A stretch of DNA of 34,353 nucleotides, taken from NCBI GenBank assembly GCA_016217765.1, contig JACRGP010000079.1:1-34353 (forward strand), written 5' to 3'. Of this stretch, positions 9,011 through 17,846 are shown one piece after another. Position 1 is the stretch's first letter. The number at the start of each line of letters is the position of its first letter. Made by a program: the position numbers and the translations under genes. The stretch comes from Nitrospinota bacterium (GTDB taxonomy: Bacteria; Nitrospinota; Nitrospinia; Nitrospinales; JACRGP01). The notes beneath the pieces are model-generated. The model was not told the DNA's origin and searched no databases. It saw only the letters and a program-made list of their open reading frames with translations.

Positions 9011-9339
9011 AGTTCGATCCTTATGTTTGTAAAAAGTTGGCGATAAAAAAACGAGTCGGGATAATTTTTATTGCTCAAAATGACAAATGTATTGCCGGTC
9101 ATTGAAAAAAGCCAGCCTATATTAGCAAAGCATTTTTTTTTGCAACGGTTATTTTCCCTTTGATTATATATATTTACATAGGATTCTTTTGTAAATTTTG
9201 AATTCCGAAGGAGGAGCGTGGGCGCGGGCCGCGCAAGCCAGGGAGCGGATTGATTTTTGCCTGAGCGGACGTAATTTGCCGTTTGGCGTGGGGATAAAAC
9301 GCGGGATCCCGGTCTTTGATGTCCGTATGCCGAATTTAG
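9011..9339. other. Intergenic region upstream of the porin gene
   Basis: The first 180 bp are AT-rich with poly-A/T runs and probably hold the porin promoter. On the minus strand a TTGCAA and a TAATAT (9119-9124 on the plus strand) lie 15 bp apart, short of the ideal 17. No gene is seen. The right part leads into the MITE at 9340. Confidence 0.4.
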
Positions 9340-9542
9340 CAGGTTGCTGAAAAAGTCTTTTGGGGTGTCATTCTGAGTCCTTCGGCGGATGTCATGCTGA
9401 AACGGAGCGAAGCATCTCGCTTTTCCCGCCTCAGGTAAACTCCGCGAAGAATCTTGCCCTTTGGATAAATCAAGCGTTTCAGAGATCCTTCGTCGCTAAA
9501 AGCTCCTCAGGATGACGTTGTTCGGACTTTTTCAGCAACCTG
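9340..9542. mobile_element. 203-bp MITE with 18-bp perfect terminal inverted repeats and TTAG target duplication
   Basis: CAGGTTGCTGAAAAAGTC at 9340-9357 recurs as its exact reverse complement at 9525-9542. TTAG directly flanks both ends (9336-9339 and 9543-9546), as expected for a 4-bp target-site duplication. The interior has no convincing coding frame and shows further imperfect symmetry (GTCATTCTGAGTCC near the left, GGATGACG near the right). The element lies 13 bp beyond the stop codon of the mltG fragment. The ends resemble those of non-autonomous derivatives of IS elements. Confidence 0.8.
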
Positions 9543-9555
9543 TTAGTCCGGCGGT

Positions 9556-9891
9556 TCAGGGTTTCCCGGATTTTTTCAACTGGAATTCGGCCACGGCGCG
9601 GTTGTGGTCGATCAGGTTGGCGGAGAACTGGTGGCCCCCGTCCTGCCGCGAGACGAAATATAAATAGTCCGTCTGGGCCGGGTACAGCGCGGCAATGACG
9701 GATTTCAATCCGGGGCTGGCGACCGGCCCCGGCGGCAATCCGATATGTTTGTATGTGTTGTAAGGCGAATCGATGGACAAGTCCTTTTTTCGCAGGTTGC
9801 CGTCGAAGTTCTCCCGCAGGGCGTAGATGACCGTCGGGTCGGTCTGCAAGGGCATCTTTTTCCTCAGCCGGTTGTGAAAGACCGAGGAGAT
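9556..9891 (-). pseudogene. mltG: Endolytic murein transglycosylase MltG, 5'-truncated fragment
   Basis: The frame encodes the C-terminal third of MltG: ISSVFHNRLRKKMPLQTDPT, then YNTYKHIGLPPGPVASPG, AALYPAQTDYLYFVSRQDGGHQF and a final helix. Normal MltG has about 330-350 residues with a membrane anchor, a LysM-like region and a catalytic Glu in the segment just before SVFxNRL. Here homology stops at Ile (codon at 9891). Upstream the frame reads through a low-complexity stretch (PRRPSTSTS) that does not match the ExE/ERxx region. The catalytic glutamate, anchor and start codon are therefore missing and the product would be inactive. The remainder should lie to the right but a kinase fragment on the other strand begins there. 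Confidence 0.82.
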
Positions 9892-9920
9892 CGAGGTGGA
9901 GGTCGAGGGGCGCCGGGGTC

Positions 9921-10583
9921 GTCCATGAAATATTGAATCCCCTCAACATCATCTCCATCCATCTGCAGATGATGATGAAACATGAAACGGGAGACCCCGC
10001 GGCAAAGGAAAGCCTGGCCAAGATGAAGGGCGAGGTGGGGCGGATAAAAAAAATGACCGACACGCTTTTGTCGTTCTCCCGCAAGGGGACGGGAGAGTTT
10101 AAAGCGGTCCACATCAACGGCGAACTGGATTCCGCCATGTCCTTGATCGAAAAGGAATTCCGCCTGGACAATATCGAGATCGTCCGGGACTTCGAGGCGG
10201 AGTTGCCCGAAATATCCGCGGACCTGGACGAGATGCGGCAAGTGTTCCTGAACTTGGCGAACAATGCCAGGCATGCCATGCGGAAAGGCGGAACTCTTAC
10301 GGTAAGCGCCCGGACCCTTCGCGATCGCGGCGGGGATTTCGTGAGGCTGACCTTTGCCGATACCGGCCACGGCATTAAAAAGGAGAACCTGACCGGAATT
10401 TTCGACCCGTTTTTCACCACCAAGCCGGAAGGGGAGGGGACGGGGATGGGACTGGCCGTCCTTTACGGCATTGTTGAAAAACACGGCGGGACCATCAAGG
10501 TCGAAAGCGAGGAAGGGAAGGGCGCGGCCTTCGTCATCGACCTGCCCGTTCTGATAAATAAAAAAGAGGGGGCCGGCCGTTGA
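9921..10583 (+). pseudogene. Sensor histidine kinase, 5'-truncated fragment (HisKA + HATPase)
   Basis: The frame opens at the H-box VHEILNPLNIISIHLQ (phospho-acceptor His at codon 9924) and continues through the dimerisation helices and an intact ATPase domain: N-box QVFLNLANNARHAM, G1 FADTGHGI, F-box IFDPFFTTKPEG and G2 GTGMGLAVLYGIVEKHGG. All sensor and linker sequence upstream of the H-box is missing. Upstream the frame is arginine-rich and meets the mltG fragment on the other strand. The only nearby start codon is a TTG at 9933, inside the H-box helix and after the histidine. It is almost certainly non-functional, unless a fused upstream start exists. The 129-bp gap to the convergent NHL gene has a small hairpin at 10619-10633. 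Confidence 0.8.
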
Positions 10584-10711
10584 AACCGGATGGCGCCAAA
10601 CCGCGGTCGGACCTGGCTTCCGCCTTTGGCGGATGCAAAGCCGGGAGGCTGTGCGCTCCACAAAAAACATCCCGCGCGGCTGGTCCGCGTACCGCGGTCC
10701 GGCTCCTGTTT

Positions 10712-13700
10712 CTAACGGGGCAGTTCGAATATCTGGATTTTATGGGAGTCGTGGTTCGCGACGGCCAGCGAGGCGCCATGGATGGCCAGCCCGCCGACGA
10801 TGCCGAGGTTCTCGGCGCGCCGTCCGGCGTCGTTGTACATGCAGACGAGTTCAAGGCGCCCGTTCAGGCGCAGGATTCTGTTGTTCCACGAATCCGCGGC
10901 GAAGACGCCGCTTTCCGGGTGGACGGCGATATAAAAGATGTCGCCGCAGGGGACGGGGCCGCTTTTGAAGGCGCGGAGCAGGTTGCCGCCGGCGTCGAAG
11001 CGTTTGAGGGGGGAGTCCGACCGGTCGCCGACGATGTAATCCCCGTTCTCCAGGCAGTGGACGCACGTGGGTTCGGCCAGGTTTTCCGGGTTTTCCCCGC
11101 GTCGTCCGATGGCGCGGACGAACCGGCCTTCGGGGTTGAAGACCAGCAGGCGATGGTTGGCGGTGTCGGCGACCCAGACGTTGTCCTCCCGGTCGACGGC
11201 AATGGAGAACGCCGTCCCGGTTTTTTCCTCCGGGCCGCCCCGGTCGCCGAACGCCAGTATGAATTTTCCCCGCGCGGTGAATTTCTGGACGCGGACGTTG
11301 TGCGAGTCCGCCACGAGGACATTCCCCTTGGAGTCCTCCGCGACCGAGGTCGGATATTGAAACGCGCCCGGGGAGTTGCCAAAGCTTCCGAAGGAGGACT
11401 TGAAAGTCCCCTCTCCCGAGAACCTGCAAATGGAGTTGCCGTTGTGGTCGGCGGCCAGCAGGTCGCCCTCGCGGGTGTACGTCAGCCCCAATGGGAAGAT
11501 GAATTTGCCCGCCGGGGGACCGCACCTGCCGAAATGGCGTTTCAGTCTCAATCCGCCCCCCCGGGTTTCCGGGTCGAGGGGGCCGAAGGCCGAGACGCCG
11601 CCGGTCAACCGCAATAATTTCCGCAGGAAGTTGCGCGTCCGGTAACGGCGGTCGAGATTGAATTGAATCTGCTCGAAAGCCCATTGGGCGCGCGCGACCC
11701 CGCGCTTTGTGTCCAGGGACTTCTCGAAGTTGTCGGCTGATAGATTGGCGCCCAGTTCCTCCGCCTGGTTTTCCAGGGACGCTACTTCCAGGTAGCGGGT
11801 CTTTCTCCGATCGTGCAGGCCGGCGATTTCGCTCTCCAGCGTCGAGTCGTATTCTCGCAGTTTTTTCAGGAACGATTCGAGGAGAGGACCGCCTTTCGCG
11901 GACGGTTGCAACGAGAACGCGGCGCCGCCCAGGGTCAATCGCGACAGGTTCCGCGCTTCGTTGATCCGCAGGGTCATGAGCATACGCCGGACCAGGTTGA
12001 TTTGAAAATCCACGGCTTGGGAGGTCTTGACGATGGGTATGGGGGCTTTGGGGTCCCTCGTGTCCGCCTTCCGCAAGGCGTCGTCAAGGTCCAGTCTCTG
12101 TTCGCGCAGTTGGTCGAGTTGCGCGAACAGCTCGACATTTTTGTCCTCGTAGGCTTTCTGGTATTGAAAGACCTCGTCCAGGCGCCGGGCGGTCTCCTGG
12201 GCGTCGCCGTCCCAAGGCGCATGGATTTCGTCTCCGCACAGCAGGCCGTCCGCCGTTTGCTCCATCGGCGTCCCTTCGATCGCCAGGGAGCGGAAAATGT
12301 CGTCGTATTCCATGTCCTCGGAGTCGAAGGACAGGGGCGAGAAATAGTCGTCCCTGAGGGCGTGTTTTCGCGGTCCGCCGCTTTGCGGGAGTCGAAAGGC
12401 CGAGTCCATGAGGTCCAGCAAAAGCGAGTTGAGTCCCGAGTGATCGCCCCAATCCTCCTGGGTGCGCAGAAGAATCCGGCCCAGGGGACGGGAGCCTTCC
12501 GGCGTCGCGAAAGTCTCCTTCAAGAACCCCGCGAAAGCCGGGGCGTTGGCGGGGTCCAGAAGCGCGGCCTTGCACATTTTCAGCAGGACGCGCAGTTCGA
12601 AATGGAAATGCTTGAGGGCGTCCAGAATCTGGACGTTTGCGTGGAATTTCAGGCGGAACTCCTCCCACTTTTTCCCGTCGTCTTGCGGCGCGGAAAACGT
12701 CCGGACCATGGCCTCCTCGTTTTTTTCCTTTTTGTCGATGTGGAGGTCGATCGTTTCGCGGATGTCGCCCAGGCGCCGGCCCAGCGTTTGCCGGAGACGC
12801 TCGTTGCCGGCGTCCGGCAAGGGCCGGGAAAAGAGCGCGAACGCGTACTCGCCGAATTTCTCCGCGACCGTCCGGTAGTCGTGGAACAACCCGCGGATTT
12901 CCCTGTATCGCTCCTTGTGGGCCTTTTCCGCAAGATGGAAGCTCCTGTCGAAGACCCTCGGGTCCTCGGTTTCTTGCAGGATGGCGGCTTCCTTCGCGAA
13001 CAGTCTTTGCAGGAACTCGGAGCCGGCGTTTTCCCATTCCCGCAAACAGGACAGGACTTTTTGCCGGGATTCCCTCAACAGATCGTCGAACGGGCCCAGC
13101 CCTTTCAATAGAAGGTCTTCGTTGTTCCCGGCAAAGTCCGAGGCCAGGCGATTCAAAACCAAGGGCAGGTTTTTCCGCCAGCCGGAAGGGGCGTTTTCCC
13201 CGGTTTCCGTTTTTTCCTCCAAGAGAGCTTGAAACGATTCCTCGTACTTCCGGGCGGCGGATTCCAAGTCGCCGCACTCCTCGTACAGTTGTCCGAGCGA
13301 GGACAAGGCGAGGCCCCGCTCGCGATTCAACAGGACCTGGTTTTCCAGAATCGCTTCCTCGGTAAGGACGGGGGCTTTGAAACGCAGGATTCTGGTGTCG
13401 AAGGTCAGGGCGGCATAAAGCGTTCCGTCGGGACCCGCCAGGGTCAGGCCGGGCATTTTCAACGGCGTCGAGGCGTCGGCCTCGGCGAGGGCGAAGAGGA
13501 ACTGGCCTTGGGAGGTGAAAGCCTGGATGCGGTCGTTGTTCAGGTCCGCGACGAACAGCATGCCTCCGGGACCGGAGGTCACGCACAGCGGGTATTGAAA
13601 TTGGCCCGGCCCCGCGCCGCGCTCGCCCCAGGTCAGGACCTGCCGCCATTCGGAGTCGAATTTTACGATCCGGTGGTTGCCGCTGTCGGCGACGTAATAC

Positions 13701-14533
13701 GCGTTTTGGCTGTCGCGGGCGATGGAGGTCGGGAATTCGAAAACGACCGGGTCCAGCAGGACCGGGGGGGTGTCGTACAGCCAGGCCAGCCGGGCCTCCA
13801 GCGCCGTGCCGCGGTTTCCCACCCATCCGAGGGACTTCCCGTCCGGGCTGAAAAACTGCAGGCGGTGGTTGTACCGCTCGACCACGACCAGGTTCCCCAT
13901 GGGGTCGATATGGACGTCGTAGGGTTCGTTCATTTGTCCCCGTCCTTCCCCGTAACCGCCGAACGAGAGCAGGGGGTTCCCCATCGGATCGAATTTCTGT
14001 ACGCGGTGGTTCCAACTGTCGGCCACGTAAATGTTGCCGCCGGAGTCCGTCGTCAAACCTTTGGGATAAGTCAGTTGGCCGGGATTTTTGCCCTTGCCGC
14101 CGAACTGGCGGGCCAGCGCCCCGTGCCGGTCGTAGATCTGGACGCGGTGGTTGAAATCGTCGGCGACGGCGAGCGAGCCGTCGGGGGCCAGGGCCAGGCC
14201 GGACGGCGGGGACAGATCGGTTTTCTTCTCGGGGGCGGGGCGGAAGGCGTTTTCGAAGCGCGCGGAGAAAATCGCGCGCAACGCTTCCAGCCGGGACAGG
14301 GCCAAAGTCCTCTCGCTTTCGGAGAGACCGGGCGAGGAAGCGCTTTCCTCGAAAGCGTCCAGAAAATCGCGCGCGGCGGGAGACGACGCGTCGCCGGAAA
14401 ACCGGTCGAGAAACAGCTTGACCGTCTGGTCCGCGGAGCGATCCTTGAATAATCCGGAGGGGCGTTTCATGGGGATATGGAGGCCAAATTTGCCTGGGCG
14501 CGGCAACGCGATGCGGCGGTCCGCGTTGAGCAT
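10712..14533 (-). CDS. Large NHL-repeat protein with two beta-propellers flanking a helical core
   Basis: A 1273-residue protein with no signal peptide or membrane helix, so probably cytoplasmic. Residues 108-386 hold five to six NHL repeats (such as VADSWNHRVQKFDPMGN, VADSGNHRIVKFDSEW), a six-bladed propeller. Residues about 390-1000 are helical, with a TPR-like start (ALSSLGQLYEECGDLESAARKYEES, given by its ends) and a long charged coiled-coil-like region, and contain no motif I recognise. Residues about 1000-1273 hold a second NHL propeller (VADSHNVRVQKF, VADTANHRLLVFNPEG). NHL propellers bind proteins, RNA or peptides, so a scaffold role is plausible but unproven. The start may instead be Met22 (14470); neither site has a clear ribosome binding sequence. 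It is followed by the convergent kinase fragment. Confidence 0.85.
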   Translation of the reverse strand: MLNADRRIALPRPGKFGLHIPMKRPSGLFKDRSADQTVKLFLDRFSGDASSPAARDFLDAFEESASSPGLSESERTLALSRLEALRAIFSARFENAFRPAPEKKTDLSPPSGLALAPDGSLAVADDFNHRVQIYDRHGALARQFGGKGKNPGQLTYPKGLTTDSGGNIYVADSWNHRVQKFDPMGNPLLSFGGYGEGRGQMNEPYDVHIDPMGNLVVVERYNHRLQFFSPDGKSLGWVGNRGTALEARLAWLYDTPPVLLDPVVFEFPTSIARDSQNAYYVADSGNHRIVKFDSEWRQVLTWGERGAGPGQFQYPLCVTSGPGGMLFVADLNNDRIQAFTSQGQFLFALAEADASTPLKMPGLTLAGPDGTLYAALTFDTRILRFKAPVLTEEAILENQVLLNRERGLALSSLGQLYEECGDLESAARKYEESFQALLEEKTETGENAPSGWRKNLPLVLNRLASDFAGNNEDLLLKGLGPFDDLLRESRQKVLSCLREWENAGSEFLQRLFAKEAAILQETEDPRVFDRSFHLAEKAHKERYREIRGLFHDYRTVAEKFGEYAFALFSRPLPDAGNERLRQTLGRRLGDIRETIDLHIDKKEKNEEAMVRTFSAPQDDGKKWEEFRLKFHANVQILDALKHFHFELRVLLKMCKAALLDPANAPAFAGFLKETFATPEGSRPLGRILLRTQEDWGDHSGLNSLLLDLMDSAFRLPQSGGPRKHALRDDYFSPLSFDSEDMEYDDIFRSLAIEGTPMEQTADGLLCGDEIHAPWDGDAQETARRLDEVFQYQKAYEDKNVELFAQLDQLREQRLDLDDALRKADTRDPKAPIPIVKTSQAVDFQINLVRRMLMTLRINEARNLSRLTLGGAAFSLQPSAKGGPLLESFLKKLREYDSTLESEIAGLHDRRKTRYLEVASLENQAEELGANLSADNFEKSLDTKRGVARAQWAFEQIQFNLDRRYRTRNFLRKLLRLTGGVSAFGPLDPETRGGGLRLKRHFGRCGPPAGKFIFPLGLTYTREGDLLAADHNGNSICRFSGEGTFKSSFGSFGNSPGAFQYPTSVAEDSKGNVLVADSHNVRVQKFTARGKFILAFGDRGGPEEKTGTAFSIAVDREDNVWVADTANHRLLVFNPEGRFVRAIGRRGENPENLAEPTCVHCLENGDYIVGDRSDSPLKRFDAGGNLLRAFKSGPVPCGDIFYIAVHPESGVFAADSWNNRILRLNGRLELVCMYNDAGRRAENLGIVGGLAIHGASLAVANHDSHKIQIFELPR

Positions 14534-14626
14534 TTAATCACAGTCGCCGTCATAATACAACGCTCTTTAGTCCCGCCGGGTTGCGGTCCCAGGCGGGTTT
14601 TCCCCGGATATTTGTCTCATGCGGCC

Positions 14627-15772
14627 TTACGCTTTCAACCGTCCCATCAGGGTGATTTCGTCGCGGTCGTGATAGAGTTGCTTGATTTTGTAAAAGGCCA
14701 GGTCTTGCTTCGCGAGAAAGTCCTCGGCTTCCCGGACGAGGGTCAGGGGATTTTTCTGGGGGAGTTTGACGTTGACCACGAAACGCCTCATCCACGAGCG
14801 GGCGATCCACTGTTCCAGCAATTGCAGGGTCTGGCGAGGCGGGCGAAGCATGTCGCAACACATCCAGTCGAAGGGACGCCGCTCGTCCTCCGGGGCGAAG
14901 CGCATGCCGTCCGTATCGACGATTTTGAGTTCCCCGGGGAGAGCGGAAGGGTCCTTGATTTTCAACGGCCCTCTATCCACCGCCGTCACCCGGCATCCCG
15001 CCTTGAGTAAAAAGTACGACCATCCCCCCGGAGCGGCGCCGAGGTCGGCCGCCGTCTGTCCCGCGAGCGGCGTTTCGCGCAGGCGGGAAACGGCTTCCGA
15101 CAGTTTCAGGTAGGAGCGGGACGGCGATCGCGGGTCGAAACTCATCCTTTGCTCGCCTCCGGGAAAAGGGTGGATCAACGGCGTCTTGGGGCCGATCGAC
15201 AGGTACACGCGGCCGGGCTGGTCCATGCACAATTGGACGACCAGGTAGGCGTCCGATCCGCCCAGGGTTTGCGCGGGCGCGTATCGTCGGCGCATCCTGC
15301 CGAACCGTTTTTTCAGTTTTTCCAGGAGGGCCTTCTCGATATTTTTGACCCTCGGGCGCAGGGACTTGAACTCCTCGACGTCCGGAGTGAAGGCATGGAG
15401 GGTCCACGGCAGGTCCGACCGGTCGATCAAGGGGAAATGGTCCTGGATGACGGCTTGGGCGAACGTTTTGATGGAAGCGGCGAGGACCGGCGACGCCTCC
15501 GGCAGGCGTTGCCGTTCGAAAACGAATTCGCCGGACGCGAGGGCGTTTTTCGCGTCCGCGTCCGGTTGCGGTAGCAGAACGACGCCGTTCCGGGCGCGCC
15601 AGTCTTTGCCGAAGCCGGCGGGACGGCCGGATTTCCCGACGCGCTCCGCGATTTCCTCCCGCAGGACGGTTTCGTATCCCGCGCGGCAAACGAACAGAAA
15701 GTCCTTTTCGCGGGACGGAGGAGTATTTTCGCCTGGCTGGGCCGGGCGGGGGGAAAGGGGCGTCTGGATCAT
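14627..15772 (-). CDS. rlmM: 23S rRNA 2'-O-ribose methyltransferase RlmM
   Basis: A 381-residue protein. The N-terminal half (about 25-200) is a THUMP-like region; the C-terminal half is a Rossmann methyltransferase. The SAM-binding motif DLGAAPGGWSYFL begins at residue 243, preceded by SRSYLKLSEA. The 2'-O-methyltransferase K-D-K-E tetrad is visible: Lys223, Asp307 in CCDMLRPP, Lys336 in NVKLPQK and Glu372 in KQLYHDRDEITLMG. RlmM methylates the ribose of C2498 in the peptidyl transferase loop of 23S rRNA in E. coli. The length is close to the family norm (about 360). The gene is 93 bp upstream of the NHL gene, in the same direction. The start lacks an obvious ribosome site. Confidence 0.9.
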   Translation of the reverse strand: MIQTPLSPRPAQPGENTPPSREKDFLFVCRAGYETVLREEIAERVGKSGRPAGFGKDWRARNGVVLLPQPDADAKNALASGEFVFERQRLPEASPVLAASIKTFAQAVIQDHFPLIDRSDLPWTLHAFTPDVEEFKSLRPRVKNIEKALLEKLKKRFGRMRRRYAPAQTLGGSDAYLVVQLCMDQPGRVYLSIGPKTPLIHPFPGGEQRMSFDPRSPSRSYLKLSEAVSRLRETPLAGQTAADLGAAPGGWSYFLLKAGCRVTAVDRGPLKIKDPSALPGELKIVDTDGMRFAPEDERRPFDWMCCDMLRPPRQTLQLLEQWIARSWMRRFVVNVKLPQKNPLTLVREAEDFLAKQDLAFYKIKQLYHDRDEITLMGRLKA

Positions 15773-15838
15773 GGTCCGAGGGACAAGAGCGTTTATACGT
15801 CGAGCCTATTTATCATCCCATCCTCGTTTGCGCAAGCT

Positions 15839-16076
15839 TAACCTGAATATTGCATGAACGACTGACCCGCGGAGCGCTTCGAATCCTGGGACCAAGGTCC
15901 GCCAGACGTTTGAGACAGAAGGCGCCCAGTAACAAAAAGCGCCTTGCCTTTGTCCCCCCTTGCAAAGGGGGGTAGGGGGATTTGAACCTTCTGTTCGCGG
16001 TCATGTCGCGAATCCCCCCGGCCCCCTTTACAAGGGGGAGCGATTCCATTCCTTTTCTCATACAATATCCGGGTTA
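15839..16076. repeat. C/G-tract dispersed repeat, copy 3, with 19-bp imperfect inverted ends
   Basis: TAACCTGAATATTGCATGA at 15839-15857 pairs with the reverse complement of TCATACAATATCCGGGTTA at 16058-16076 (16 of 19 positions). Inside are two C/G-run hairpins, a GCGC inverted repeat, and a block at 16007-16041 that is the reverse complement of 32255-32289. This is the most complete copy in the window and defines the ends of the family. It is a non-coding element about 238 bp long between rlmM and the kinase gene. Confidence 0.7.
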
Positions 16077-16237
16077 ATGAGGCGCGCGCGTTTTCGAAAC
16101 GGGAGAGACCGGTCCCGCTTTTTTCGGTGCGCGTGGTGGACGGACCGCGAAAATTTATTGTATGATCGGATTGAGGATTTTCCATTCGTCAAAACCCCCC
16201 TTGCGGGACTTGCTCCAAGGGCAGAAGGCGCCGATCC

Positions 16238-17839
16238 ATGTACGAGTATATAGGAAAACACAAATTATTCCGGGCGCGGTACCTGTGTGTCGGGGCGCTC
16301 CTCGCCTCAGTCATCTTGTATATCGACGGTCTGTTGCCGCTGGGCGTGGCGGGGGGCGAGCCGTACGTGGTCCTGGTTTTATTCAGCCTGTTTTCGCGGG
16401 ACAGGCGTTTCATCCTGGCCGCCGCGATGACCGGTTCGGTTTTGACCGTCGTGGGGTATTTCGTGAAACCGCCGGGCGCGGTATTTTGGATGGTGCTCGT
16501 GAACCGCCTCCTGTCCTTGGTGGTGATCTGGGTGACGGCGTTTTTGTGCCTGCTCCAAAGCCGGTCGGCCGCCAAATTGCTCGAGGCCCATGCGGAGTTG
16601 GAGGGCCGCGTCCGGGAGCGCACGGCCGAATTGAACGCGGCCAACGACCTGTTGCGCAAGGAGGGCGCCTATATCCAGTTGTACAACGACATCGTGGTCT
16701 CGGCCAACGAGAGTCAGGCCGTGGAAGGGGCCATGCGATATGGTTTGGAAAGGGTCTGTAAGGAATCCGGATGGCCCGTGGGCCATATCTATTTCCCCGG
16801 AAAGAAAGGACATCTGGTCCCCAGTAGCATTTGGTATTTTGAGGACCCTCTGCGGTTTGAAACTTTCCGCCGGGTCACCGAGTCCACCCCGCTGGCCTCG
16901 GGAGAAGGTTTGCCGGGCCGCGTGATGTCCAGCGGAAAACCGGCCTGGATCATCGACGTGACGCAGGACGCCAATTTCCCCAGGGCCAAGGTCGCCGAGA
17001 ACATCGGCGTCCGCGCCGGGTTCGCCTTCCCCATCCTGATCGGGACGGAAATCGTGGGGGTGATGGAGTTCTTTGCCTCCGTATCGGTCGAGCCGGACCC
17101 GCGGTTTTTGAGGATCATGGCGAACATCGGCGCCCAGCTTGGGCGGGTCATCGAGCGCAAAAGGGCGGGGGACGAGCGGGAGTATTCCCGCGAACAGTTG
17201 CGCCGGCTCTACCATCGCCTGGAATTGGTGCGCGAGGAGGAAAGGACGCGCATCGCCCGCGAGGTCCACGACGAACTGGGCCAGGTGTTGACCACGATAA
17301 AACTGGAGCTCTCGCTTTTGGACAAGAGGATCGATTCCGAGGCCAACAGCGGGTTGAGGGAACGGACCGGGTTGATGTTGAACCTCGTCGATACCACCAT
17401 CCAGACGATAAAGAAAATCTCCTCGGATTTGCGGCCGCCGATATTGGACGTGTTGGGTCTTTCCGAAGCCATCGAGTGGCAGGGGCAGGAGTTTCAGAAG
17501 CGGACGGGGATCCGGTTCGAGTTCGCTTCGTTTCCGGGCGAAGTCAACCTGGATCCCGGGAGGTCCACGACGTTGTTCAGGATTTTTCAGGAAACGCTGA
17601 CCAACGTGGCGCGTCATGCCGGGGCCAGCGAATTGTATGTCAGTTTGACCGATCGAGACGATATCGTTATATTGGAGATCAGAGACAACGGCATAGGAAT
17701 AACTCCCAGCCAGATATCCGACCCCCGGTCGTTGGGAATATTGGGCATGCGCGAGCGCGCCTTGGTCTGGGGAGGGCAGGTGGATATCGTAGGCGAAGAG
17801 GACAGAGGCACCGCGGTAACCATAAAAATAAGGCATTAA
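16238..17839 (+). CDS. Membrane sensor histidine kinase, NarL-system type (HisKA_3)
   Basis: A 533-residue kinase. Three to four hydrophobic helices occupy residues 13-105, followed by a coiled coil (about 110-140) and a GAF domain (about 150-305, with EGLPGRVMSSGKPAWI and AFPILIGTEIVGVMEFFA). The HisKA_3 dimerisation domain contains RIAREVHDELGQ, with phospho-acceptor His344. The ATPase domain has ETLTNVARHA, DNGIGI and LGILGMRERA. It is a cytoplasmic-facing kinase whose ligand cannot be inferred. The ATG at 16238 has AAGG about nine bases upstream. The response regulator gene starts 7 bp after the stop, so the two form a cognate operon. Confidence 0.93.
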   Translation: MYEYIGKHKLFRARYLCVGALLASVILYIDGLLPLGVAGGEPYVVLVLFSLFSRDRRFILAAAMTGSVLTVVGYFVKPPGAVFWMVLVNRLLSLVVIWVTAFLCLLQSRSAAKLLEAHAELEGRVRERTAELNAANDLLRKEGAYIQLYNDIVVSANESQAVEGAMRYGLERVCKESGWPVGHIYFPGKKGHLVPSSIWYFEDPLRFETFRRVTESTPLASGEGLPGRVMSSGKPAWIIDVTQDANFPRAKVAENIGVRAGFAFPILIGTEIVGVMEFFASVSVEPDPRFLRIMANIGAQLGRVIERKRAGDEREYSREQLRRLYHRLELVREEERTRIAREVHDELGQVLTTIKLELSLLDKRIDSEANSGLRERTGLMLNLVDTTIQTIKKISSDLRPPILDVLGLSEAIEWQGQEFQKRTGIRFEFASFPGEVNLDPGRSTTLFRIFQETLTNVARHAGASELYVSLTDRDDIVILEIRDNGIGITPSQISDPRSLGILGMRERALVWGGQVDIVGEEDRGTAVTIKIRH

Positions 17840-17846
17840 AAACATC

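Noticed and set aside
16090-16130. GGGA/TCCC hairpin followed by Ts as a terminator
   Set aside because: The stem is only about five pairs with a long loop, and no plus-strand gene ends upstream of it.
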